Shown: in pieces, positions 36,059-44,097 of the stretch
Position numbering within the stretch: position 1 is the stretch's first letter
Layout: every line of letters starts with the position of its first letter
Made by a program: the position numbers and the translations under genes
The notes under the pieces: model-generated
Seen by the model: only the letters and a program-made list of their open reading frames with translations
The model's database searches: none
Told to the model about the DNA's origin: nothing
Assembly (NCBI RefSeq): GCF_014672835.1
Contig: NZ_CP060244.1
Location: 695,001 to 759,000 of the forward strand
Reading direction: 5' to 3'
Length of the DNA: 64,000 nt
From: Entomobacter blattae
GTDB taxonomy: Bacteria; Pseudomonadota; Alphaproteobacteria; Acetobacterales; Acetobacteraceae

Positions 36059-37633
36059 ATGCCTGTGTCTGGAAAGTTTTTCGTTTCTGGTTTTTTAGGC
36101 TGGAAAAAAGAAAGGGCAGAAAAGACAGCTGCTGTTTTTACGGCCCCTTTCGGCAGAAACATCCGGATTGGGAACAGGCATGTTACTAAAATTGTGTGTA
36201 TGGCTGGTCTGTCCTTGCTCATGGCCTGCTCTTCAGATCCTGATGAAAAGAAAGGCTCGGAAGCCAAAACATTATATGGCCAAAATGTTTCTTTTCTTGA
36301 TGGGTTTGTCGGGAGCGTTGCGGCAGATGAACCAACAGCAGCCCTTGTAGGGCGTGAGGTGCTTGTCCGCGGTGGTAATGCAGTTGATGCAGCAACCGCT
36401 ATCGGTCTTGCCCTTTCTGTCACTTTGCCCTCACGGGCTTCATTGGGGGCTGGGGGGGCTTGTCTTGTCTCTCATCCAGGGGAGGAAGAACAGGATACAG
36501 CTTTTGAGTTCCTGCCGGTTTCTGGGGAAAATAGAGTACTCGATAATGGTCGGGCCGTTGATAGGCCAGCAGCGGTGCCAATGTTGGCCAGGGGCCTGTA
36601 TTTAATGCAGCTTAAATATGGCAGTGTTAGTTTTGGCCAGGTTGTTTTACCCGCCTATCGTCTTGCCAAACAAGGGATTACCGTGACAAGAGCCCTTTCA
36701 GAGGATATTTCCTATGTCAAGGAAGCTTTGTTAAGCGATGAGTGGGTGCGGAAAGTTTTTTTACGGCCCAATGGTCAGGTTTTACAAGTGGGGGATAGTT
36801 TGGTTCAACCCCATCTTGCCGCTGTCTTACAGCTCATTAGCGCTGCCGGTGTGGGAGATATGTATAATGGGGCCCTTTCAAAGATTATCGTCGATGGTGC
36901 TCAGGCAGCTGGCGGGGGCCTCACACCAGATGATATGCGCAATGCCTTGCCAGTACAGGTTGCTGCATTAACGCTGAGTCCATCGGAAGAGACAACCCTT
37001 TCTTTCTTACCTCCCCCAGCTGATGGGGGGCTGGGTATGGCTTTGGCTTTCCGGGCGATAGAAGCAGGCCAGCATAATGGACTTGCTGTATCGGAAGGCA
37101 GTGTTGCCGCATGGCGCAAAGCCCATTCTGGACAAGAAAAAGAAAATTCAAGAACCCTTCAGGAGGAGGCACAGAATATTATTTCTTCTGGTCGGGCCGC
37201 TACGGGGCGCTTGCCTAATCTGCCTGCCTCCACTTCTTATGTGGTGGTCGATCGGTCCGGGCAGGCTGTTTCCTGTGCTTTGACAATGAATAACCTCTTT
37301 GGGACCGGCCGCATGGCGGGTACAACAGGCATTGTTCTGGCTGCTTCTCCCGCTCGTAAGCCTATTCCACTCCTGGTGGGGGCGGTGGCCAAGCGGCAAG
37401 GGCGTTTCCATGCTGTGATTGGTGCTTCTGGCCAAAATGAGGCTGCTTATGCCGGGGCATTGGCCTTACAGTCTGCCCTAGCTGGCCAGCATTTTTCTTC
37501 TACCTCCCTTTCAGAAGGGCGAATTAATGCAGTCAGCTGTTCAGAAGGCTTGCCAGGAGGGGAGGAAAGCTGCCGGGCTGTGACCGATGAAAAAGGCTTT
37601 GGAATGGGAACCGTGACTGGACCGAGCCATTAA
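36059..37633 (+). CDS. Gamma-glutamyltransferase-family lipoprotein, atypical active site
   Basis: A 524-residue protein of the N-terminal nucleophile gamma-glutamyltranspeptidase family. The lipobox LLMAC near residue 57 predicts an outer-membrane or periplasmic lipoprotein. RGGNAVDAATAIGLAL near residue 104 and GAGGACLV near 130 fit the large subunit. The nucleophile region reads PASTSYVVVDRSGQAVSCALTMNN, where typical GGTs have TTHYSVVD. The expected catalytic Thr is thus Ser391, although Thr392 is adjacent. The FREMAP substrate-binding arginine segment appears as FEFLPV, so the glutamate-binding Arg is lost. Function is uncertain. The ATG at 36059 touches the AAGGGAG, so the GTG at 36065 may be the true start. 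Confidence 0.8.
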   Translation: MPVSGKFFVSGFLGWKKERAEKTAAVFTAPFGRNIRIGNRHVTKIVCMAGLSLLMACSSDPDEKKGSEAKTLYGQNVSFLDGFVGSVAADEPTAALVGREVLVRGGNAVDAATAIGLALSVTLPSRASLGAGGACLVSHPGEEEQDTAFEFLPVSGENRVLDNGRAVDRPAAVPMLARGLYLMQLKYGSVSFGQVVLPAYRLAKQGITVTRALSEDISYVKEALLSDEWVRKVFLRPNGQVLQVGDSLVQPHLAAVLQLISAAGVGDMYNGALSKIIVDGAQAAGGGLTPDDMRNALPVQVAALTLSPSEETTLSFLPPPADGGLGMALAFRAIEAGQHNGLAVSEGSVAAWRKAHSGQEKENSRTLQEEAQNIISSGRAATGRLPNLPASTSYVVVDRSGQAVSCALTMNNLFGTGRMAGTTGIVLAASPARKPIPLLVGAVAKRQGRFHAVIGASGQNEAAYAGALALQSALAGQHFSSTSLSEGRINAVSCSEGLPGGEESCRAVTDEKGFGMGTVTGPSH

Positions 37634-37660
37634 AGGGTCATCAACACTGCTATAATGGTT

Positions 37661-37697
37661 CAATAACCATATTCCATGAAATAGAATATGGTTATTG
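37661..37697. repeat. Perfect 14-base inverted repeat between the GGT-like and catalase genes
   Basis: CAATAACCATATTC (37661-37674) pairs with GAATATGGTTATTG (37684-37697) across a nine-base loop. It lies about 25 bases after the GGT-like stop. No T-run follows on either strand, so it could be a weak terminator or an operator for the catalase gene, which starts 160 bases downstream. It is not an OxyR or PerR site by eye. Confidence 0.6.
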
Positions 37698-37854
37698 GGT
37701 GTATAAAATAAATCATTTTTTCTTATAGGCTGTTTTGTGGCAGACTCCCGTCTAGGAGTTATGCTGCTAGGAAATGTGCGCAGTATGGGTATTGTAAAAT
37801 GATTGGCAGTATTGAAGCTTAGCTTTCTTTTTCGTTTTTTAAGTGAGAGGATTT

Positions 37855-39399
37855 ATGAAAACAGTTTATAAAACGACTCTGGCTGTTCTGCTTTCGTCGG
37901 TTTTCAGCTTTTCGGTTGCGTCGGCACAACCCCATCAGCTGACTGAGGGGAACGGCCGGCCTATTGGTAATAATATGAGCTCTAAAACCGCGGGAGTTGA
38001 TGGCCCAGTCTTGCTAGAGGATTTTTCATTAATTGAGAAATTGGCTCATTTTGATCGGGAGCGTATTCCGGAACGTGTGGTTCATGCCCGTGGTGTAGGG
38101 GTATTTGGGGAATATGTTGAGACGGAAGATTTTTCAAACATTTCTAAAGCAGTTTTGTTTGAAGCCGGCAAGAAAACCCCAGTTTTTGTAAGGTTTTCGA
38201 CCGTTATGAATTTTCGGGGTTCGCCAGAGGCTGCTCGTGATCCCCGCGGGTTCGCTGTTAAGTTTTATACCGAACAGGGGAACTGGGATTTAACGGGGCT
38301 AAGTCTGCCAGTGTTCTTTATTCGCGATGCTGTTAAATTTCCAGACTTTGTACACGCGAATAAGCCCGATCCTGTTACCAATATCCAGGATCCTAACAAT
38401 GCGTTTGATTTCTTTTCAAACATGCCGGAATCAACCCATATCCTAACGTATTTATATACGGACTATAAGGGGATGCCTGTGAGCTATCGTAAAATGGATG
38501 GTCATGGTGTGCATGCTTTCCGTTTGGTGAATGCAAAAGGGGAAACCCATTTTGTAAAATTCCACTGGAAAAGCTTGCAGGGGATTGAAGGGATGAACCT
38601 AGATGAGACCATGAAAGCCAATACCAGTTATGCCACTCACGACCTTTATGAGGTTATTGGCAAGCAACATAAAGCTGCCAAATGGGATCTCTATGTTCAG
38701 GTTCTCACCCCAGAACAAGCTGCAAAATTACCTTATGATGCGTTTGATGATACAAAAGAATGGCTAGGGGTGCCGGAACGTAAAATTGGTACCATGACCC
38801 TTAACCGTATGCCGGATAACTTTTTTGAAACCACTGAGCAAGCTGCCTTTGACCCAGGAATTATGATTCCCGGTATTGAGCCCTCCCCAGATAAAATGCT
38901 GCAAGGGCGCCTGTTTTCCTATGGGGATACTCAGCGTTATCGTATAGGGGCCAATTTCCTCATGCTTCCTGTTAACCGTCCGCGGGTTGAAGTACATTTC
39001 AACCAGCAAGATGGTCACATGAATTTTGGAAACCGCAAAGGCCATGTGAACTATCAGCCTACAAGCCGTCTGGATGACCCTGGTGCAACGGTGGATAATC
39101 CTAAATTTGAGGAAAGCGCTTACGAGGTTTCCGGCCAAGCAAAAAAACAAGTGATTAAACCCCGCGATGATTATAGTCAGGCCGGTCAGGTTTGGGTTTC
39201 CTTGAGTGATCACGAGAAAGAGGCTCTCATTCGTAACCTTTCCTATGATTTGAATGGTGTGACTATTGAGCCCATAAAAATAAAAATGGTGAGCCATTTT
39301 TATAAGGCGAATGTGGACTATGGTACACGTTTAGCTAAAGCAACCCATTTGGATGTTGCCCAGGTTAAACAGGTTGCAGATAAACTCCCTAATAACTAA
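37855..39399 (+). CDS. katA: Exported monofunctional catalase with altered distal-pocket residue
   Basis: Heme catalase of the small-subunit class. The signal peptide (KTTLAVLLSSVFSFSVASA) directs it to the periplasm. The distal histidine is His77 in RIPERVVHARG, and the proximal heme tyrosine lies in RLFSYGDTQRYRIG. The usual distal asparagine (bovine Asn148, in DLVGNNTP) is replaced: the sequence reads GNWDLTGLSLPVFFIRD, so position 149 is leucine. That is unexpected, and activity should be tested. I start at the ATG at 37855 (MKTVYKTT) with GAGAGG upstream. Length (514) and the following ankyrin gene match the periplasmic KatB-AnkB arrangement of Pseudomonas. Confidence 0.93.
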   Translation: MKTVYKTTLAVLLSSVFSFSVASAQPHQLTEGNGRPIGNNMSSKTAGVDGPVLLEDFSLIEKLAHFDRERIPERVVHARGVGVFGEYVETEDFSNISKAVLFEAGKKTPVFVRFSTVMNFRGSPEAARDPRGFAVKFYTEQGNWDLTGLSLPVFFIRDAVKFPDFVHANKPDPVTNIQDPNNAFDFFSNMPESTHILTYLYTDYKGMPVSYRKMDGHGVHAFRLVNAKGETHFVKFHWKSLQGIEGMNLDETMKANTSYATHDLYEVIGKQHKAAKWDLYVQVLTPEQAAKLPYDAFDDTKEWLGVPERKIGTMTLNRMPDNFFETTEQAAFDPGIMIPGIEPSPDKMLQGRLFSYGDTQRYRIGANFLMLPVNRPRVEVHFNQQDGHMNFGNRKGHVNYQPTSRLDDPGATVDNPKFEESAYEVSGQAKKQVIKPRDDYSQAGQVWVSLSDHEKEALIRNLSYDLNGVTIEPIKIKMVSHFYKANVDYGTRLAKATHLDVAQVKQVADKLPNN

Positions 39400-39413
39400 T
39401 TGCGGTCTACTAA

Positions 39414-39446
39414 GCCCATCGTACATTTTGTGTATGATGGGCTTAT
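39414..39446 (+). terminator. Possible terminator or attenuator between katA and the ankyrin gene
   Basis: A 12-base stem of GCCCATCGTACA (39414-39425) with TGTATGATGGGC (39431-39442), one G-U or mismatch, is followed by TTATTGTC. It lies 15 bases after the catalase stop and 40 bases before the ankyrin gene, so it may uncouple the two or stabilise the katA message. Confidence 0.65.
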
Positions 39447-39485
39447 TGTCTTCAGTTTCTCCAGATAAATAAGGAAAAAGAGTTT

Positions 39486-40169
39486 ATGTTTGTGACCTAT
39501 CGTAAAAAAACATGGTCTTTTGTTCGGTCTCTTTCTGTGCTTTCTGCCATGGTGGTCAGTGTTTCCTTACAGGCTGCGCAGGCGGCAGAAAAGGCTACCA
39601 CTCCCCAGAATACAGCTTCTCAGAATACAACTTCTCAGAATACAGGGGAACAAGAACCTTCGCGTATTGGGGTAGACCGCATGAAGGCGCTGTATTTTGA
39701 AGCCGCCAGGGAAGGCCGTAACGATGTTTTGGAAAGTTTCTTAAAAGCAGGGCTTTCAACTGAGGTAAAAGATATAAAAGGCTATACCCCTTTAATTTTG
39801 GCTGCTTATAATGAGCACCCGTCTACAGTAGAGTTTTTGCTAAAAAATGGGGCTCAGCCTTGCGCAGAAGACAAAGCAGGCAATACCGCTCTTATGGGGG
39901 TGGCTTTTAAAGGAAATGTCGAGATATTAAAGCGGCTCATTAAAGCAGGCTGTTCAGTGAACCACCAGAATATGCAGGGAAAAACAGCTTTAATGATGTC
40001 TTCCCTATTTGGAAGAGAAGACGTTGTTAAGACCCTTCTGGCTTCCGGAGCGGACTGGCGCTTAAAAGACAATAAAGGCAACACAGCCCTTTCGCTCTCT
40101 CGCCAACAGGGCAATGATGCTGTGCAGAAAATGCTCGTTGAGGCGGAAAAAGCAAACCATCACCCTTAA
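39486..40169 (+). CDS. Exported ankyrin-repeat protein next to catalase (AnkB-like)
   Basis: A 227-residue protein with a signal peptide (SFVRSLSVLSAMVVSVSLQAAQA), a short linker with repeats of SQNT, and four to five ankyrin repeats from about residue 60 (GRNDVLESFLKAGLSTEVKD, YTPLILAAYNEHPSTVEFLLKNGAQP, GNTALMGVAFKGNVEILKRLIKAGCS, KTALMMSSLFGREDVVKTLLASGAD). The pairing catalase-ankyrin is seen in Pseudomonas aeruginosa (katB-ankB), where the ankyrin protein supports catalase activity, and Campylobacter Cj1386 is implicated in heme supply to catalase. A similar role here is inference from location and domain. AAGGAAAAAG lies before the ATG. Confidence 0.88.
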   Translation: MFVTYRKKTWSFVRSLSVLSAMVVSVSLQAAQAAEKATTPQNTASQNTTSQNTGEQEPSRIGVDRMKALYFEAAREGRNDVLESFLKAGLSTEVKDIKGYTPLILAAYNEHPSTVEFLLKNGAQPCAEDKAGNTALMGVAFKGNVEILKRLIKAGCSVNHQNMQGKTALMMSSLFGREDVVKTLLASGADWRLKDNKGNTALSLSRQQGNDAVQKMLVEAEKANHHP

Positions 40170-40442
40170 GGGGCGGGAATAAAAGGGTTACCTTATAAGG
40201 CATATGCAACAATAATCCTTCTTTGAGAGTATTTTAGTAAAAAATTACCCCACATGATCAAAAATTCTTGCTACCATGCAGTGAAGAAGAGGAGTATATA
40301 CACTTAAAAGGGCTACCGCAGTGATAACGTTTATTAGAATCTACCAGAACTCCTCTTCATGAATGGGTCTTTGTTGTATATTCTACTTTCAGTAGATTCT
40401 CTGTGCAGGCATGAATATTGATAGGGGTGAAGGGGGAATTCT
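40170..40442 (+). promoter_or_regulatory. recA upstream region with a 15-base palindrome
   Basis: Intergenic DNA before recA. The perfect inverted repeat TCTACT-TTC-AGTAGA lies at 40382-40396, about 50 bases before the recA ATG. I did not find the alphaproteobacterial LexA box (GTTC-N7-GTTC). The palindrome could be a non-canonical SOS operator or a small hairpin. GGGGTGAAGGGGG precedes the recA start and includes its ribosome binding site. Confidence 0.5.
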
Positions 40443-41477
40443 ATGGATAAAAGCAAAGCTTTAGAGGGGGCTCTTAGCCAGATTGAAAGAGCCTTTGGCA
40501 AAGGGTCAATTATGCGCATGGGCCAAAAGCCCAATGAGCAGGTTGAAGTGATCTCGACGGGGTCTTTAGGGTTAGATATTGCTCTGGGGATTGGGGGGCT
40601 ACCTCGTGGCCGGGTTGTAGAGATTTATGGCCCAGAAAGTTCGGGGAAAACCACTTTGGCCTTGCATGTGATTGCCGAAGCCCAGAAAAAAGGTGGTACC
40701 TGTGCATTTATTGATGCCGAACACGCGCTAGACCCCATTTATGCCCGTAAGCTTGGAGTAGATGTTGATAACTTGCTTATCAGCCAGCCCGATGCGGGCG
40801 AGCAAGCCTTGGAGATTGCCGATACCCTTGTGCGCTCTGGTGCGGTGGATGTATTGGTGGTCGATAGTGTCGCAGCGCTGGTTCCTAAGGCAGAACTAGA
40901 TGGGGAGATGGGCGACTCCCACGTGGGATTGCATGCGCGTTTAATGAGCCAGGCTTTACGCAAGCTTACTGGTACGATCTCACGTTCCAACACTATGATG
41001 ATTTTCCTTAACCAGATTCGCCAGAAAATTGGCATTATGTTTGGCAACCCTGAGACAACCACAGGGGGAAATGCCCTTAAATTTTATGCTTCTGTAAGGT
41101 TAGATATTCGTCGTATTGGTTCTGTTAAGGACAAAGAGAACGTTGTTGGCAATCAAACTCGCGTTAAAGTGGCTAAAAACAAACTGGCTCCCCCTTTCCG
41201 GCAGGTTGAGTTTGATATTATGTATGGGGAAGGGATTAGTAAACTCGGCGAGTTGATTGATCTGGGCGTGCAAGGCAATATCGTTGAAAAATCTGGTGCA
41301 TGGTTTTCTTATGATAGCCAGCGTATTGGGCAGGGAAGAGAAAATGCAAAACAGTTTTTGCGGGAACATCCAGAAATTGCTCAGACCATAGAGCAGCGAA
41401 TCAGAGAACAAGCCGGCGTGGTAGCAGAAGCAATGCTTGCTGACCCTTCAGAGGATTCTCTGGAAGACGCCGAGTAA
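40443..41477 (+). CDS. recA: Recombinase RecA
   Basis: DNA recombinase and SOS co-protease. The 344 residues contain GSIMRMGQ, the Walker [13 protein letters not shown] near residue 66, [10 protein letters not shown], the Walker [12 protein letters not shown], the L1/L2 loop region [20 protein letters not shown] and [30 protein letters not shown], and an acidic tail DSLEDAE. Everything expected is present. Start ATG at 40443 has GAAGGGGG upstream. A terminator follows about 110 bases after the stop. Confidence 0.98.
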   Translation: MDKSKALEGALSQIERAFGKGSIMRMGQKPNEQVEVISTGSLGLDIALGIGGLPRGRVVEIYGPESSGKTTLALHVIAEAQKKGGTCAFIDAEHALDPIYARKLGVDVDNLLISQPDAGEQALEIADTLVRSGAVDVLVVDSVAALVPKAELDGEMGDSHVGLHARLMSQALRKLTGTISRSNTMMIFLNQIRQKIGIMFGNPETTTGGNALKFYASVRLDIRRIGSVKDKENVVGNQTRVKVAKNKLAPPFRQVEFDIMYGEGISKLGELIDLGVQGNIVEKSGAWFSYDSQRIGQGRENAKQFLREHPEIAQTIEQRIREQAGVVAEAMLADPSEDSLEDAE

Positions 41478-41531
41478 GAAGACACGGAAGTCATAGAAGT
41501 CCACCCTTCAGCAAAAGGCAAAGGGCTCCCT

Positions 41532-41759
41532 TTATGGGGGCCCCGCTTCAAGAAGCTCTTTATTTTCCGATGAAACCAATGGAGGACAAGGCCTGCTTTT
41601 CGCAGGCTTTTTTGTGGCCGGTACGGGCGTAGGGCTTTTTTCCTTACGAGCCCTTACCTGGTTTTGCATATGCTCTGGAGTGGGAAGATGGGATTTGTTC
41701 CTGTGGAGTGAGAGTAATGCTGCGAGGGTAGTGGTTCCTGTAGAAAGATAACGTTCCAT
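41532..41759 (-). CDS. Possible small protein overlapping the recA terminator
   Basis: A 75-codon leftward frame starting MERYLSTGTTTLAALLSL, with a proline- and lysine-rich remainder. AAGGAAG lies seven bases before the ATG, a good ribosome binding site, which is the main evidence. Against it, the recA terminator hairpin lies inside its 3' part, and no family is recognised. It may be a real small gene convergent with recA or a chance frame. Confidence 0.35.
   Translation of the reverse strand: MERYLSTGTTTLAALLSLHRNKSHLPTPEHMQNQVRARKEKSPTPVPATKKPAKSRPCPPLVSSENKELLEAGPP
41589..41613 (+). terminator. Intrinsic terminator downstream of recA
   Basis: GCCTGC (41591-41596) pairs with GCAGGC (41602-41607) around a TTTTC loop, followed by six T residues. 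It lies about 110 bases after the recA stop and reads on the + strand. Confidence 0.75.
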
Positions 41760-41844
41760 AATGGCTTCCTTCTTTATCGATATTAATAATTATTCTCAAT
41801 AAAAGATATTTAACTAATCAAATAAAATTAAAAAAATTATAGAA

Positions 41845-42108
41845 TTAATAAATTTTTTTTATCATAATATAGTCTAATCCCAAAAATACAACGCCCTCGC
41901 TCCTTTGGGAGAAACGGTTGAGAGCAAAGTTAAAGGATGAAGGAAGGCTTTTTGAGATTCTCTTTGGGGTAATGGCCCTCAAAACCAAGAGATCAGAAGT
42001 TCGGCTAGAGGCATTTTGAACATTAATACGGGCGACAATAAGCTTCTGTAGGGTTTCAGGTTGGGAAAGCGTTTCAGGCTTAGTGGAAAAAATATCCAGC
42101 GTCGTCAT
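41845..42108 (-). CDS. Possible small protein downstream of the acetyltransferase-like gene
   Basis: An 87-codon frame leading off MTTLDIFSTKPETLSQPETL, with an AAAGAAGG ribosome binding site before the ATG at 42108. The first 50 residues look protein-like; the tail does not. I do not recognise a family. It lies 70 bases downstream of the GNAT gene on the same strand. It could be a truncated gene or a real small one. Confidence 0.35.
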   Translation of the reverse strand: MTTLDIFSTKPETLSQPETLQKLIVARINVQNASSRTSDLLVLRAITPKRISKSLPSSFNFALNRFSQRSEGVVFLGLDYIMIKKIY

Positions 42109-42177
42109 GTCGCCTTCTTTAAAAATCCCAACAGAGATAAGAAAGTCTTTCTTTCTCTCATCAAGGTTATAAAAGGG

Positions 42178-43335
42178 TTAATTTTCGTTTTTTCGGAACG
42201 GTGTCAGAGTGGAAAGATAATCCAGCTCATTCTTTACGGCGAGTTGTTCTTGTGCAAGGAAACGCTCGATAGCCTGTTTAAGGATGGGATCTTGAATCCA
42301 GTGCAGCGAATAAGTGTATTGTGGGGCATAGCCACGCTGTATCTTATGCTCACCCTGGGCGCCTGCCTCGACATGTTTAAGGTTGTGCTGGATGGCAAAC
42401 TCAATAGCCTGATAATAGCAGAGCTCAAAATGAAGATAGGGCCAGTGCCCCAAACTTCCCCAGTTGCGGCCATATAGGGTATCTTCTCCAAGCAGGTTTA
42501 AAGCGCCTGCAACAGGTTGGCCATTGTACTCTGCGGTAAAAAGAACAACCTTATCCCCCATTTTTTGGGAAAGTAGAAAGAAAAATTCTTTTGTTAGGTA
42601 GGCTTGCCCCCATTTTTGCTCCACGGTGGAAAGATAGAATTGATAGAAAGCATTCCATAGTGAGGGCGTAATGTCTTGTCCCTGATAGGTTTTAAAAATC
42701 AGGCCGCTGGCATGGATATCTTTCCGTTCTTTGCGGATGGATTTTCGCTTGCGAGAAGAGAGCGTGTTTAAAAAAGCCTCAAAATCTTTAAAGCCTTGAT
42801 TATGCCAGTGATATTGTACCCCCAGCCGTTGGAGCCATCCTTCCTTTCCCAGCAGGGTATATTCCTCTTCCTGGCAGAAAGTAATATGAGCAGAAGAAAG
42901 CTGAAGCTCTTGGCAGCTACGGGCAAGTTCTTTTCCCAATATGCTTATAATGGTCTGAGAAGGATAATCCCCATGAGGGGAAATAAGAAGACGTGGCCCA
43001 GGCACAGGGGAAAATGGCACAGCACATTGCAGTTTGGGGTAATACTGGCCACCATGGTCTTCGTAAGCACGTGCCCATCCATGATCAAACACATATTCTC
43101 CATAGGAATGCATTTTCCCGTAAAGGGGGATGGCTGCAATTAAAGACCCGTCGGTTTGTTGCAGGGTGGCATGTAAACTGATCCAGCCATTTTCTGGCGT
43201 AACAGAACGGCTTTCTTCCAGGGCAGAAAGGAATTCGTAACAAACAAAAGGGTTTTCAGCACCTGCGCATATGTTCCACTCTTGGGCGGAGAGTTCAGTC
43301 ATGGATTTGTGAAGTGAAAAAACGAGATTATCCAT
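42178..43335 (-). CDS. GNAT-like acyltransferase, COG3146 / peptidoglycan-bridge type
   Basis: A 385-residue protein of the COG3146 (DUF482) family, which pairs two GNAT-like halves like FemABX enzymes. Characteristic segments are NPFVCYEFLSALEESRSV near residue 28, PLYGKMHSYGEYVFDHGWA, SSRKRKSIRKERKD near 192, and the C-terminal VEAGAQGEHKIQRGYAPQYTYS. It is cytoplasmic, with no signal peptide, and the family is annotated as peptidogalycan biosynthesis or N-acetyltransferase; its acceptor is not known. The length is typical. Confidence 0.85.
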   Translation of the reverse strand: MDNLVFSLHKSMTELSAQEWNICAGAENPFVCYEFLSALEESRSVTPENGWISLHATLQQTDGSLIAAIPLYGKMHSYGEYVFDHGWARAYEDHGGQYYPKLQCAVPFSPVPGPRLLISPHGDYPSQTIISILGKELARSCQELQLSSAHITFCQEEEYTLLGKEGWLQRLGVQYHWHNQGFKDFEAFLNTLSSRKRKSIRKERKDIHASGLIFKTYQGQDITPSLWNAFYQFYLSTVEQKWGQAYLTKEFFFLLSQKMGDKVVLFTAEYNGQPVAGALNLLGEDTLYGRNWGSLGHWPYLHFELCYYQAIEFAIQHNLKHVEAGAQGEHKIQRGYAPQYTYSLHWIQDPILKQAIERFLAQEQLAVKNELDYLSTLTPFRKNEN

Positions 43336-43448
43336 AAAACTCCTGTGCCCTTATGGTTATGTTATCCTAAACGTTGTGATAGCAACCCGCAGGGCAGATG
43401 GCTTGTATTTTTTAATGGGAAATGCATTAAGAGAACGGTGTAGGTTCT

Positions 43449-43922
43449 TTAAGTTGCAATTTCAAACAGGGCCTCAATTTCCACAGCAGCGTTCAATGGC
43501 AAACTTGCCACTCCCACAGCAGAACGGGCATGTTTTCCTGCATCTTCAAACACGGCTACGGCTAAGTCAGAGGCGCCGTTGATCACTTGGGGTTGGTTTG
43601 TAAAGTCTGGTGTGCTGGCCACAAAACCGCCAAGGCGGATCAACCTTTTAATTCTGCCTAACGAACCATCAAGTGCGGCCTGGGCTTGAGCTATGATATT
43701 GACCATGCACCATCGTGCGGCTTCGGTGCCTTGCTCCAGGGAGACGGTTTGGCCTAAAAGGCCAGTGGCCACGAGTTTACCATCCCGAAAGGGGAGCTGC
43801 CCAGAAATAATAAGCTGGGAACCTGCAATAATGGCCGGTACATAATTGGCCACAGGTTTTGCTGCTTCAGGGAGCGTAATGCCGAGTTCCTTAAGTTTCG
43901 TTTTGGCGTTTTGGGGTATCAT
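43449..43922 (-). CDS. RidA-family (YjgF) protein
   Basis: A 157-residue Rid-family protein in the longer subgroup with an N-terminal extension. It has the conserved ITLPEAAKPVANYVPAIIAG, IISGQLPFRDGKL, and, near the C-terminus, ARSAVGVASLPLNAAVEIEA, including the arginine that in active RidA enzymes binds the substrate. The 44-residue spacing fits. I start it at the ATG at 43922 (MIPQNAKTKL). The family hydrolyses reactive enamine/imine intermediates of PLP enzymes. It stands alone, 113 bases from the acetyltransferase-like gene on the same strand. Confidence 0.92.
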   Translation of the reverse strand: MIPQNAKTKLKELGITLPEAAKPVANYVPAIIAGSQLIISGQLPFRDGKLVATGLLGQTVSLEQGTEAARWCMVNIIAQAQAALDGSLGRIKRLIRLGGFVASTPDFTNQPQVINGASDLAVAVFEDAGKHARSAVGVASLPLNAAVEIEALFEIAT

Positions 43923-44097
43923 ACAAACCTCGAACAACAGAGAATTCAGGTCTTTTGTGAAGATCCACCTTCTTAAGACCCTTTAAGATATATGGGGGTT
44001 TTTAAGGCGATGTCCACCTTTAAAAACCTGGCTGTAAAAACTGGGTCTTGAACTGCAAAATTGACTGGTAATTTCCTAGCTCATTGACCGGCTCGTG

